This document shows positions 7,959 through 14,871 of a stretch of 36,001 nt of DNA, piece after piece. The notes below the pieces were generated by a model. It did not search any database and had not been told where the DNA came from. It worked only from the letters and a program-made list of their open reading frames with translations. Each line of letters opens with the position of its first letter. The stretch's first letter is position 1. Origin of the DNA: Pseudomonadota bacterium (GTDB lineage Bacteria > Pseudomonadota > Alphaproteobacteria > Acetobacterales > Acetobacteraceae); the NCBI GenBank assembly GCA_021846225.1, contig JAJZCG010000020.1, forward strand, positions 1 to 36,001, read 5' to 3'. A program made the translations under genes and the position numbers.

Positions 7959-9311
7959 ATGTCAGAATCAATCCAAAGCGATCGCCAGGGGGGTGTTTTA
8001 AGCGGCGAAACTGTTGTCACTGCTGATTTTGATAATCCTACGGCAGTTCTTGAGCGCGCGCTACTGTTACGGGAAATCGTGTCCGCGCAAACGGAGAAAC
8101 TTCCCGAGGGGCATATTTTTCTTGTTGTCATCAATATTGCCGATACCAATCACTATGACGACATCATCCGGACTTTCGGCTATAAATTTGCCGATGACCT
8201 TTTGAACATCCGGCTTGCCGATCTGCTGTTCATCCATAAAAATCAGTCTTTTTTCCATGTTGGCTTTTGGAGTATCGGCTTCATTTACAGGTCCAGAACT
8301 GCCGGCGAAGCGAACTCTGTCTGGCCCTTGCTGAACGACGCTTTGGCCAAACCACTGATTTGCAGGGGCATCCCAATTTCCATTACAGCCGGAATTGGCG
8401 TGTGTGACCTTATGAAGAGCCCGATCGCGGCAGAGGATCTGTTGCAGGCGACTTATCTGGCGGGACAGGCTGGGGCCGCCTCCCCCACCGGCTGGGCTGA
8501 ATGCAACTATGACCACGCCCATGACCATCGCCGCGCCTTTACTTTAATCTCCGATGTCAGCAATGCGATGATCACGCCGGGCGAATTCAAACTCGCCTAC
8601 CAAGCGCGTGCAACGCTTCGTACCGGTAAGGCCGATGCTGTGGAGGCGTTGCTGCGCTGGCATCACCCCGCGTTAGGGCGGATCACCCCCGACGAATTTA
8701 TTCCATTGGTCGAGGCAACCGGGTTAATCCGCGATCTGACATTTTGGGTACTGTCCTACGCAATCAGCCAGGCGGCAAAATGGCACGCGGACAATCATAA
8801 AGTGAAAATCTGCGTAAAAATTTCAACAAAAAATCTCGCTGAGGATGATTTCGTAAATCGAATTGCTGCCTTGCTAGAACTTCATAAATTCAATCCAGAA
8901 TTTCTGGAACTTGAATTTTCCGAGCGGCGCAGCTTTGCAAATCCATCGATCGCACGCAGCCGTCTGCTGGAATTGCGTGCAATGGGCGTGAATATTTCAA
9001 TTGACGATTTTGCGACCGGTAAAGATAGTTTCCGGACGCTGGCGAATATTCCAGCTAATTTTCTTAAAATAGACCGGCGGATCATAAAATTTTTACCAGA
9101 CAATCTCCGGTACCAGGCACTTGTGAGATCAATAATCCACATGGCCCATGAGATGGACATGCTCGTAGTGGCCGAAGGGGTCGAAACATTCGCGGTGCAG
9201 GAAATGCTTCAAGCCTGGAATTGCGATTTCGCCGAAGGGTATCTGATCAACTGGCCGATGCCGGCGGACGCCTTCATAAGCTGGTTCAATGAGACTTACC
9301 CCCGTGAGTAG
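7959..9311 (+). CDS. Degenerate GGDEF-EAL domain protein
   Basis: A 450-residue soluble protein of the cyclic-di-GMP turnover family. Residues ~50-175 look like a GGDEF domain, but the catalytic loop reads VGFWSIGF, so diguanylate cyclase activity is lost. Residues ~205-445 form an EAL domain with EALLRW (Glu229), LELEF (Glu319), IDDF (Asp349-Asp350), LKIDR (Lys370) and VVAEGVET (Glu406). Two catalytic-site positions differ: the metal-binding Asn of the usual VNLS is Lys287 (VKIS), and the usual Gln before GYL is Glu426. Phosphodiesterase activity is doubtful and a receptor or scaffold role is possible. No transmembrane or sensor domain is seen. The start at 7959 is chosen for CAGGAG just upstream. 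Confidence 0.87.
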   Translation: MSESIQSDRQGGVLSGETVVTADFDNPTAVLERALLLREIVSAQTEKLPEGHIFLVVINIADTNHYDDIIRTFGYKFADDLLNIRLADLLFIHKNQSFFHVGFWSIGFIYRSRTAGEANSVWPLLNDALAKPLICRGIPISITAGIGVCDLMKSPIAAEDLLQATYLAGQAGAASPTGWAECNYDHAHDHRRAFTLISDVSNAMITPGEFKLAYQARATLRTGKADAVEALLRWHHPALGRITPDEFIPLVEATGLIRDLTFWVLSYAISQAAKWHADNHKVKICVKISTKNLAEDDFVNRIAALLELHKFNPEFLELEFSERRSFANPSIARSRLLELRAMGVNISIDDFATGKDSFRTLANIPANFLKIDRRIIKFLPDNLRYQALVRSIIHMAHEMDMLVVAEGVETFAVQEMLQAWNCDFAEGYLINWPMPADAFISWFNETYPRE

Positions 9312-9409
9312 CCAGGCGAATGGGTGAAATTTTTACACCAAGATGAGGTTTGCGAGGCACTCGGGGCAACAGTTCTATTCCGCCACCGAACAGCTCGCTC
9401 CCAAACCAG

Positions 9410-9439
9410 GCAGAATAAACGATTATCCGTTTATTCTGC
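9410..9439. terminator. Perfect 12-bp inverted repeat between convergent genes
   Basis: GCAGAATAAACG (9410-9421), loop ATTATC, CGTTTATTCTGC (9428-9439). It is centred between the stops of the EAL protein (9311) and the oxygenase-fold gene (9473), which converge, so a shared bidirectional terminator is the likely role. The arms are AU-rich at the inner end, and no separate U-tract follows. Confidence 0.55.
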
Positions 9440-9472
9440 GGAAGGTTACCGGGCGTTACAAGCCAGAAAAAG

Positions 9473-10144
9473 TTACAGCAGGATCGGCCGGTCTGGAAAT
9501 GCGAGTTGCTCGCGGTCGCTCCAGCCTCTGACGTAATTCACCTCCATCAAACGGCGCACACCGTTGATCGGGCGCTTCTCGAATCCATGCCAGGTGTTGG
9601 GACCCGCCTTGAAAATGGTTGCCGTGTTGAAGCCCGCGGATGATCGCCCCACCCATTTCTTCTGATCGTCATATATATCCGTGCCCCAATCCTTGGCGTC
9701 CGGCCCGGTGCAGAGATATACGACCATTGAAAATATCTTCTCTGGAACATCGCGATGCGGCTCCAGCCACATTCCGTCGGTATCCTGCATGTATTCAACG
9801 CGCAGAAATGTGCCCCTTGCATCAATATCGCATGTTTCTTGAAATTGATGCGCGACATCGGGATGTTGCAATGCCTCAGTTAACTGCTTGCAAACAGGAA
9901 ATTTCTCACGCAGCTCCGGCGTAATGAACGTACGCTTCGCATTGTAGGAATTGCGTGTTCCATCCGTGCTGCCCAGCATTGGAGGCACGATGGGAAGAAC
10001 AAGGATCGCCGTACAAAGGGACTCCGGCAATACATGCGTAAGGCCCCAGCGCAGATAATGATCTTCTTTACGCTGTGCGGCACGCAGCGAACAGATAAAA
10101 TGATCGACGATGGTATCCAGGGTGGGAATACGAGGATAAGCCAT
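9473..10144 (-). CDS. 2-oxoglutarate/Fe(II) oxygenase-fold protein (last gene of ubi operon)
   Basis: A 223-residue protein with the jelly-roll Fe(II)/2-oxoglutarate motif. The iron ligands are His130 and Asp132 in LEPHRDVPEK and His186 in NTWHGFEK; Arg197/Arg198 (GVRRLMEV) is the likely 2-oxoglutarate anchor. The spacing fits the family. Strands around MVVYLC and ATIFKAG support the fold. It is the last gene of the tight operon starting at ubiT, five bases after its neighbour, which has the same fold but low overall identity. The substrate is unknown. Hydroxylation of a small molecule, a lipid quinone precursor or a protein side chain is possible; only the fold and metal site are seen. Confidence 0.75.
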   Translation of the reverse strand: MAYPRIPTLDTIVDHFICSLRAAQRKEDHYLRWGLTHVLPESLCTAILVLPIVPPMLGSTDGTRNSYNAKRTFITPELREKFPVCKQLTEALQHPDVAHQFQETCDIDARGTFLRVEYMQDTDGMWLEPHRDVPEKIFSMVVYLCTGPDAKDWGTDIYDDQKKWVGRSSAGFNTATIFKAGPNTWHGFEKRPINGVRRLMEVNYVRGWSDREQLAFPDRPILL

Positions 10145-10149
10145 AGAGA

Positions 10150-10836
10150 TCAGCCCTTATTGCCAAAAGAACGAGGCATCCAGTCAATTATCTGACGAAC
10201 GATGGGAATGGATTTAGCGAAGCTGCTCAGACCATGGCGGATATTTTCACGATGCACATACCATTCCGAATCGACATAACAAAGTTGTACGCTCATTCTA
10301 TTGCCTTTTTGCGGCAGGAATCCGTGCCAGGAATGATCGCAGACACGGAACATCAGCATTTTGCCAAATTCCGGAGCAAATTCGAACGCGTAGTCATCGC
10401 GGTCGTTGCTGCGCAGCACCCGCAGCCGGCCACGCTCATGCGGCCATTCTGCTGTAAAACCAAGCAAAACAGTAATGATTTTATGTTTCGAATCAGGATG
10501 TGCATATCCCTCATTGTAGTGCCCGGTGGTATTTCCCATCATCACGATGCTGGCAGGCTTGTTGCTTAAATCGATATCAAACTTCTGCTCAACCAGGCGC
10601 CGGAAACGAGGGCTAAGAAGATCCTGCATGCAGTTGGAGAATTTCTGTCCATATCGCAAATTCGCTAGTGCGTAACTGCCCCGATCCGGAATAACCGGCA
10701 CATCAGCGAGAACCTCCGCCTTATGATCGGCGCTGATGGCATTCTCAACAAACGTATAATCGTAAGGGTCGCGCCGGAGTTCGGCTGCTTTTATGGCGGC
10801 TTCGTCAAGCATAAGGAACGGTGCATCGTCTGACAT
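10150..10836 (-). CDS. 2-oxoglutarate/Fe(II) oxygenase-fold protein
   Basis: A 228-residue protein of the Fe(II)/2-oxoglutarate oxygenase superfamily. Ligands visible are His113 and Asp115 (YAHPDSKHK) and His171 (DHSWHGFLPQ), with Arg180 (GNRMSVQLCYV) as the probable 2-oxoglutarate contact. The strand ITVLLGFTAEWP and the element RGRLRVLRSNDRDD fit the double-stranded beta-helix. It lies 24 bases after the chorismatase-like gene and five bases before the second oxygenase-fold gene, so the two may act as a pair. Such enzymes need O2, which is odd in an operon headed by the oxygen-independent ubiquinone system and a FNR box. The substrate is unknown. Confidence 0.77.
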   Translation of the reverse strand: MSDDAPFLMLDEAAIKAAELRRDPYDYTFVENAISADHKAEVLADVPVIPDRGSYALANLRYGQKFSNCMQDLLSPRFRRLVEQKFDIDLSNKPASIVMMGNTTGHYNEGYAHPDSKHKIITVLLGFTAEWPHERGRLRVLRSNDRDDYAFEFAPEFGKMLMFRVCDHSWHGFLPQKGNRMSVQLCYVDSEWYVHRENIRHGLSSFAKSIPIVRQIIDWMPRSFGNKG

Positions 10837-10860
10837 TTTCGGGACCTTGTTTCTGGCCGA

Positions 10861-12009
10861 TTAAAAGGAAGGCAGCAGAGGATTATCGTTTTTTGTAATC
10901 GCGACACCCTCAATTTCGATGAGCCAGGCCGGACGGCAGACAGCCCCCTGAACAATAAAAATTGGCAGATCTGGAAAGCGTGCGCGTAGAACCCGGTTGA
11001 CGCCCTGGAAATCGGCGATATCACGCAGATAGACCAGCAGATACATCATATCATCAAGGGTTGCTGCGCCGGATTTAAGCAAGACATCGGTATTTTCCAG
11101 CGCACGGTCCAACTGGAGCAATACATCTCCAGGATGCACAACATCTCCTTGCTTATCAATGCTGGCGGTTCCTGAAATATAATGATGCCGTCTCTCTTTG
11201 TAAGAGACCGTTGTGCCGCGTTCAAAAGTTACATTGTAATCCTTGGTTGGGCATAGATAGTCGAAGTCGTTGAGATAGGATATCTGCCCTGGCACAAGGT
11301 CAAGATTTGAATAGGCATCCATGGAGACAAGATCAAACCGATGAGAACAGGCGCCTTGAATCCCGGTGCTGGCGATGTAGTGCGTATTGGCTGTTAAGCC
11401 GTGTTTGGAGAATATGTCTCGCCGGCTGTCGACCATGCCTTTATAAAAGACATCGACATCCTTCATATAAATCCATGTCCGTACGCAGTGATCCGCCAGG
11501 TTCGCTTTCTGCTCGGTGAGTACGGATGACAAATCGTCAAATATCGCCTTTGTCTGTTTCTCAGAAGAATTTGATGTCTCGTGATCGCAAGTACAAAGAC
11601 GTGTGCTCCAAAGATGACGTTGCCCCTCTTTTTCGACCAGCAGGTGCTTTGAGGAAAGCCGGCGCTTTGTGAACGGCTTCATGGCTTTAACATGATAAGC
11701 CAGCAGCGCGATTTTTGATCCCTGGAGCGGCGGTTGTTGTACGATTGAGATGGCGACCATATCGTCGAGAAGGTCGCTTTCTCTGATAAAGCTCGCCTGG
11801 TTCAATACGTCGCTCAGAAATATCCTGCGAAATACAGCGGTCTCTGGCGAAAGGGCAAGCTGCCTTTGCATGTCAAGATAATTTGCGTTGACGAAGGCCA
11901 CCTGCTCCTTGAAACTAAGGTCTTCAGGTGCTTGAATCGAAATGAAATGCTCTTCAGTGCCGGAATCTCCCGTGAAAGTCTTGCACGAAATTCCTTGATT
12001 AGAAGTCAT
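10861..12009 (-). CDS. Chorismatase/RidA-like protein in the ubiTUV operon
   Basis: A 382-residue protein built of RidA (YjgF)-like segments. The C-terminal part (about 270-372) has HYISGTASIDKQGDVVHPGDV and ends VCRPAWLIEIEGVA. A middle part contains VRTWIYMKDVDVFYKGMVDSRR and IASTGIQG. These blocks line up in order with the true chorismatase at 34841 (RFWNYLTGIT, ERYRRFNTGR, ASGVGG, FISGTASI, ICRADLLLEIEA), so this is a remote chorismatase-family member. The chorismatase signatures WNY and ERYR-FN-GR are not conserved. It may bind chorismate or another ring acid rather than hydrolyse it, or be an imine deaminase. The start at 12009 (MTSNQGISC) has AGGA upstream. It lies ten bases after ubiV. 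Confidence 0.7.
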   Translation of the reverse strand: MTSNQGISCKTFTGDSGTEEHFISIQAPEDLSFKEQVAFVNANYLDMQRQLALSPETAVFRRIFLSDVLNQASFIRESDLLDDMVAISIVQQPPLQGSKIALLAYHVKAMKPFTKRRLSSKHLLVEKEGQRHLWSTRLCTCDHETSNSSEKQTKAIFDDLSSVLTEQKANLADHCVRTWIYMKDVDVFYKGMVDSRRDIFSKHGLTANTHYIASTGIQGACSHRFDLVSMDAYSNLDLVPGQISYLNDFDYLCPTKDYNVTFERGTTVSYKERRHHYISGTASIDKQGDVVHPGDVLLQLDRALENTDVLLKSGAATLDDMMYLLVYLRDIADFQGVNRVLRARFPDLPIFIVQGAVCRPAWLIEIEGVAITKNDNPLLPSF

Positions 12010-12019
12010 AATCTCTATC

Positions 12020-12949
12020 CTATGCACGGTTTTCGACCCAGGCAAACCCTTCGGAGCCATGCCAGAAGCCATTTATAAAGGGTACGGTATCTGTCACAGC
12101 CTTCAGCGTTTCCAAAGCTTCCGCAGGATCACATTTCCGGTCCAAAACATTACGGTACACATGGGAAACCCGCGCCATATCCACATCCTGCGGAGAAAGA
12201 CGGAAATGGCTTACCCCCATGTTCTGAAGTTTTGCCAACTCCTGCAGAAGCACGACATAGCCGTGGGACATTGTCTGCGTGCCATTGACCGCCAGGATCG
12301 GTTGTTGATCGACGGTATTCGTCTGCAACCCATCCTGATCCAGACCGCAAACAAATTGACAGCTATCTTTGTTGAGCTCATGCGCGCGGGCATGATAACA
12401 GCGCATGGCGACGGAGAGTGGCTGGCGCCCAAAAACCATGACCTCGATTTCGGTGGCTGCGCCGCCACCTGCCAACCTGTCGACCGATTCCGCGGCCATC
12501 TCAACCGGCAGAACAATGCGTGTGGCGTTGTTCTTTACAAGGTAGTCGCGCGTGCTTTCATTGAACACATTGATAAAAGGGCCGATGACATGAGGCCTTC
12601 CGTGCAATGCCTGCAGGCTGGCAACGTCATTGGCTTCGACCATGAAACCCGCATCGGCGTAAGCTGAAACCGTGCTCATTTCGCGTTTTGATGTGACGAG
12701 TGCCAGGGTGGAGACGATCACTTCCTTGCCGGCTTTTTGAAGTCTCTCCGACACAACGGGAAGAAACTCCTTGAAAAATATCTCCCGTTTCGAACAGACA
12801 ACCTCGCCGAGATAGACACTGTCTATGGCGGCTTCATCAGCGATACGGAAATAGAAGTCGCGGCGTTTTTCCGCGGTCCAATGAAAAAAAAGTGGCCCGA
12901 GGGTAATTTTCCCCGCTGGGGAATTCTGCGTATTTTGATTTTCGGTCAT
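12020..12949 (-). CDS. ubiV: Oxygen-independent ubiquinone hydroxylation protein UbiV (U32 family)
   Basis: UbiV pairs with UbiU in a complex carrying [4Fe-4S] clusters that hydroxylates the ubiquinone ring without O2, using prephenate as oxygen source in studied species. The 309-residue protein begins KITLGPLFFHW, then VYLGEVVCSKR and VSTLALV, as in E. coli UbiV. All four cluster cysteines are found: one in GEVVCSKR, and three in MRCYHARAHELNKDSCQFVC with the expected 13 and 4 residue spacing. NGTQTMSHGYVVLL and FRLSPQ are also conserved. It is two bases after ubiU and ten before the chorismatase-like gene, in one operon. Confidence 0.92.
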   Translation of the reverse strand: MTENQNTQNSPAGKITLGPLFFHWTAEKRRDFYFRIADEAAIDSVYLGEVVCSKREIFFKEFLPVVSERLQKAGKEVIVSTLALVTSKREMSTVSAYADAGFMVEANDVASLQALHGRPHVIGPFINVFNESTRDYLVKNNATRIVLPVEMAAESVDRLAGGGAATEIEVMVFGRQPLSVAMRCYHARAHELNKDSCQFVCGLDQDGLQTNTVDQQPILAVNGTQTMSHGYVVLLQELAKLQNMGVSHFRLSPQDVDMARVSHVYRNVLDRKCDPAEALETLKAVTDTVPFINGFWHGSEGFAWVENRA

Positions 12950-12951
12950 GG

Positions 12952-13947
12952 CTAGCGCCAGCCTTTCTTGTAGGCGCCAGATGTCTCGCGGCCACCCTCT
13001 GCCATTGTTTTCAGATCACCAGAGCCGTGTGTTTGCGTACCCGCGGCCAGATCATCAAGCGCCTTGCGGAAAGTACCTACAACTTTTGAAACATAGGCAC
13101 GGCTGCGCTGGCGCCCTTCGATTTTCAGAGCCGTGACGCCGGCCGCCTTGAGTTGGGGAAGAATATCCACTGCATTCAGGCCAATCGGTTCCTCGAACAA
13201 ATAAGAGGTACGGCCATTTGCCTCATAGCGCCCTTTGCACGGCGTGGGGTAGGCGGCGGGTTCATCCTTTGAAAATTTATTCAGCGTGACGCTGCCGAGG
13301 CAGGATTTGATGCAGTGATTATCATCCTGATACACAACATGGCTTGCCGGCGCGCAGACGCCTTCATGGGTCGGTGAGAGACCTGTCATGTAGGAGGAAA
13401 GAAAACAACGCCCTTCCGACATGGGGCCGACGCTGCCAAAGGCAAACACCTCGGTCTCCATTTCTGTCTGCTGAATCAGAGATGCGACATCCTCGATCGA
13501 TAAGACTCGCGGCAGCACGACTCGCTTGATATCAAAATGCTCGCGATAGAAAAGGATCGACAAGGCGTTCGCGGCCGATGCCTGGACGGAGAGATGGCGC
13601 CGCAGCCCGGGATGGCTGCGTGTGGCGTAATCAAGCAGTCCAATGTCAGCCAGAATAATCGCGTCAGCGCCAGCTATGGCGGCGTTATCAACGGCCTGAT
13701 GCCATGATTTTTCCTGCCCGGCGCGTGGAAATGTATTGATGGTGACAAGAACCTTGCACCCGTGCTCATGCGCATAGGTGACGCCGGCTATCATCTCATC
13801 CATATCAAAGTTGAGGCCAGGATAATTGCGCGCATTCGTGCAATCACGGAATCCGCAATAGACGGTATCCGCACCGGCGGCGACAGCGGCATGCAAGGCG
13901 GCCGGGGTTCCCGCGGGGCAGACAAGTTCAAGATATGAAGATCTCAT
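12952..13947 (-). CDS. ubiU: Oxygen-independent ubiquinone hydroxylation protein UbiU (U32 family), one cluster Cys missing
   Basis: Partner of UbiV, from the peptidase U32 family but not a protease. The 331 residues carry the family blocks LELVCPAGTPAAL, TNARNYPGLNF, HLSVQASAAN, VVLPRVLSI, MSEGRCFLSSYMTG, PCKGRY, and KIEGRQRSRAYVSKV at the C-terminus. Three of the four [4Fe-4S] cysteines of E. coli UbiU have counterparts (Cys181, Cys198, Cys237). The first (E. coli Cys169, in GSLCIMSEGRC) is Gly174 here (GSVGPMSEGRC, codon GGC). Two extra Cys (212 and 216) in a nearby loop could substitute. The gene overlaps ubiT by four bases (ATGA). Confidence 0.9.
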   Translation of the reverse strand: MRSSYLELVCPAGTPAALHAAVAAGADTVYCGFRDCTNARNYPGLNFDMDEMIAGVTYAHEHGCKVLVTINTFPRAGQEKSWHQAVDNAAIAGADAIILADIGLLDYATRSHPGLRRHLSVQASAANALSILFYREHFDIKRVVLPRVLSIEDVASLIQQTEMETEVFAFGSVGPMSEGRCFLSSYMTGLSPTHEGVCAPASHVVYQDDNHCIKSCLGSVTLNKFSKDEPAAYPTPCKGRYEANGRTSYLFEEPIGLNAVDILPQLKAAGVTALKIEGRQRSRAYVSKVVGTFRKALDDLAAGTQTHGSGDLKTMAEGGRETSGAYKKGWR

Positions 13948-14615
13948 AGGGCGGATGCATCCATTCTTTTCCCGCGCACTTCGAATTTCGCGAGCCGGAA
14001 TTTAAGTGCCTTAATCTCTTCCTGGAGTCTGGCACATTCAAGCTTCGCGGCGGTCTCATCGGCATCACGCGAATACCGCCGCTCGTGCGCATTTTTCATG
14101 GATGTTTTGATGTGGTCCATGAATTTATTCACTCTGACAATCACCTTGCGCGCGGGATTTGAAACCGGCCCGCACATGGCGGAAATGTCGTCCAGAAGGC
14201 GGATTTCTTCGCGGTCAAGCGTATTACGCAAGGCGACGACAACGGCGGTATCGCCGGTGATGATGATTTCACGCGAGAAGAACATCATGTCGCTGTCAAT
14301 GCGGCCCTCGAGCAAATTGAGCAATGATTCCAATTTTCCTTTGACGGCAGCATCGCAGGAATATCCCGCGCGCGGCGCCGTTCGTAAGGATGTTGGGCCT
14401 TGGCCAAACTTCAAAACAAAGCGGTACGGCAGATCAGAGGGCTCTATGCAGACGGTGGCCGCATCCAGACGGGCGAGATTCTGAAACAAGCCTGGATGAA
14501 TCTTCTGCATCCTGCGTATCAAAAGATACGTCAGGCGATTTAACACGGATTCGGGTATCACACGCAATGCCACACGCGCCAGAGGAACGGGAAGTCGACT
14601 TTCATCCATACTCAT
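13944..14615 (-). CDS. ubiT: UbiT-like SCP2-domain protein with coiled-coil tail
   Basis: UbiT is the SCP2-type lipid-binding accessory factor of the oxygen-independent ubiquinone pathway, thought to hold prenylated intermediates. This copy has 223 residues against about 174 in E. coli. The N-terminal part (PLARVALRVIPESVLNRLTYLL) is amphipathic. The SCP2 core follows (about 45-150), with CIEPSDLPYRFVLKF, FSREIIITGDTAVVVALRNTLD and DEREI-like blocks. A C-terminal extension from about residue 175 (DADETAAKLECARLQEEIKALKFRLAKFEV) is heptad-like and predicted coiled coil. It is the first gene of the operon, overlaps ubiU by ATGA, and lies about 70 bases downstream of a FNR box. Identity rests on its place beside ubiUV as well as on sequence. 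Confidence 0.83.
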   Translation of the reverse strand: MSMDESRLPVPLARVALRVIPESVLNRLTYLLIRRMQKIHPGLFQNLARLDAATVCIEPSDLPYRFVLKFGQGPTSLRTAPRAGYSCDAAVKGKLESLLNLLEGRIDSDMMFFSREIIITGDTAVVVALRNTLDREEIRLLDDISAMCGPVSNPARKVIVRVNKFMDHIKTSMKNAHERRYSRDADETAAKLECARLQEEIKALKFRLAKFEVRGKRMDASAL

Positions 14616-14684
14616 GCAGTCCTGTTTGTGCCATCAACTGGCGATCAAGCGCGGGACACTGACCTGAAGATAGAAAGAATGTCT

Positions 14685-14698
14685 TTGATCTGAATCAA
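14685..14698. promoter_or_regulatory. FNR/ANR-type box upstream of ubiT
   Basis: TTGATCTGAATCAA matches the FNR consensus TTGAT-N4-ATCAA at all ten fixed positions. Its centre is 76 bases before the ubiT ATG, so activation of the ubiTUV operon in low oxygen is expected. I could not place a convincing -10 element at the classic -41.5 distance; TATCTT on the minus strand at 14672-14667 is a candidate but sits close to the box. Confidence 0.82.
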
Positions 14699-14799
14699 GG
14701 CAATCCGGCTTCCCATGAATTGCATGACAGATGCCAGCTGCCACACAGGATGGCTGGTGGCATCAGCCTCTCCTTTGGCGCGCGGCCCCTCCTGGGCAT

Positions 14800-14826
14800 T
14801 TCCAACGGCGTTCTACGCCGCTGGAA
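14800..14826 (-). terminator. Hairpin downstream of glcF
   Basis: TTCCAACGGCG (14800-14810), loop TTCTA, CGCCGCTGGAA (14816-14826): an 11-bp stem with one mismatched position. It lies 46 bases after the glcF stop on the minus strand and before the FNR site of the next operon. No U-tract follows, so it is a probable but unproven terminator. Confidence 0.5.
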
Positions 14827-14871
14827 CCTTCATCTTGCCAGCCCCGCCTTGTATCAACAAGAGGGAGTCTC

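Noticed and set aside
9324-9536. Small plus-strand open frames after the EAL gene
   Set aside because: They span the inverted repeat and run into the 3' end of the opposite oxygenase-fold gene; no ribosome site or recognisable protein.
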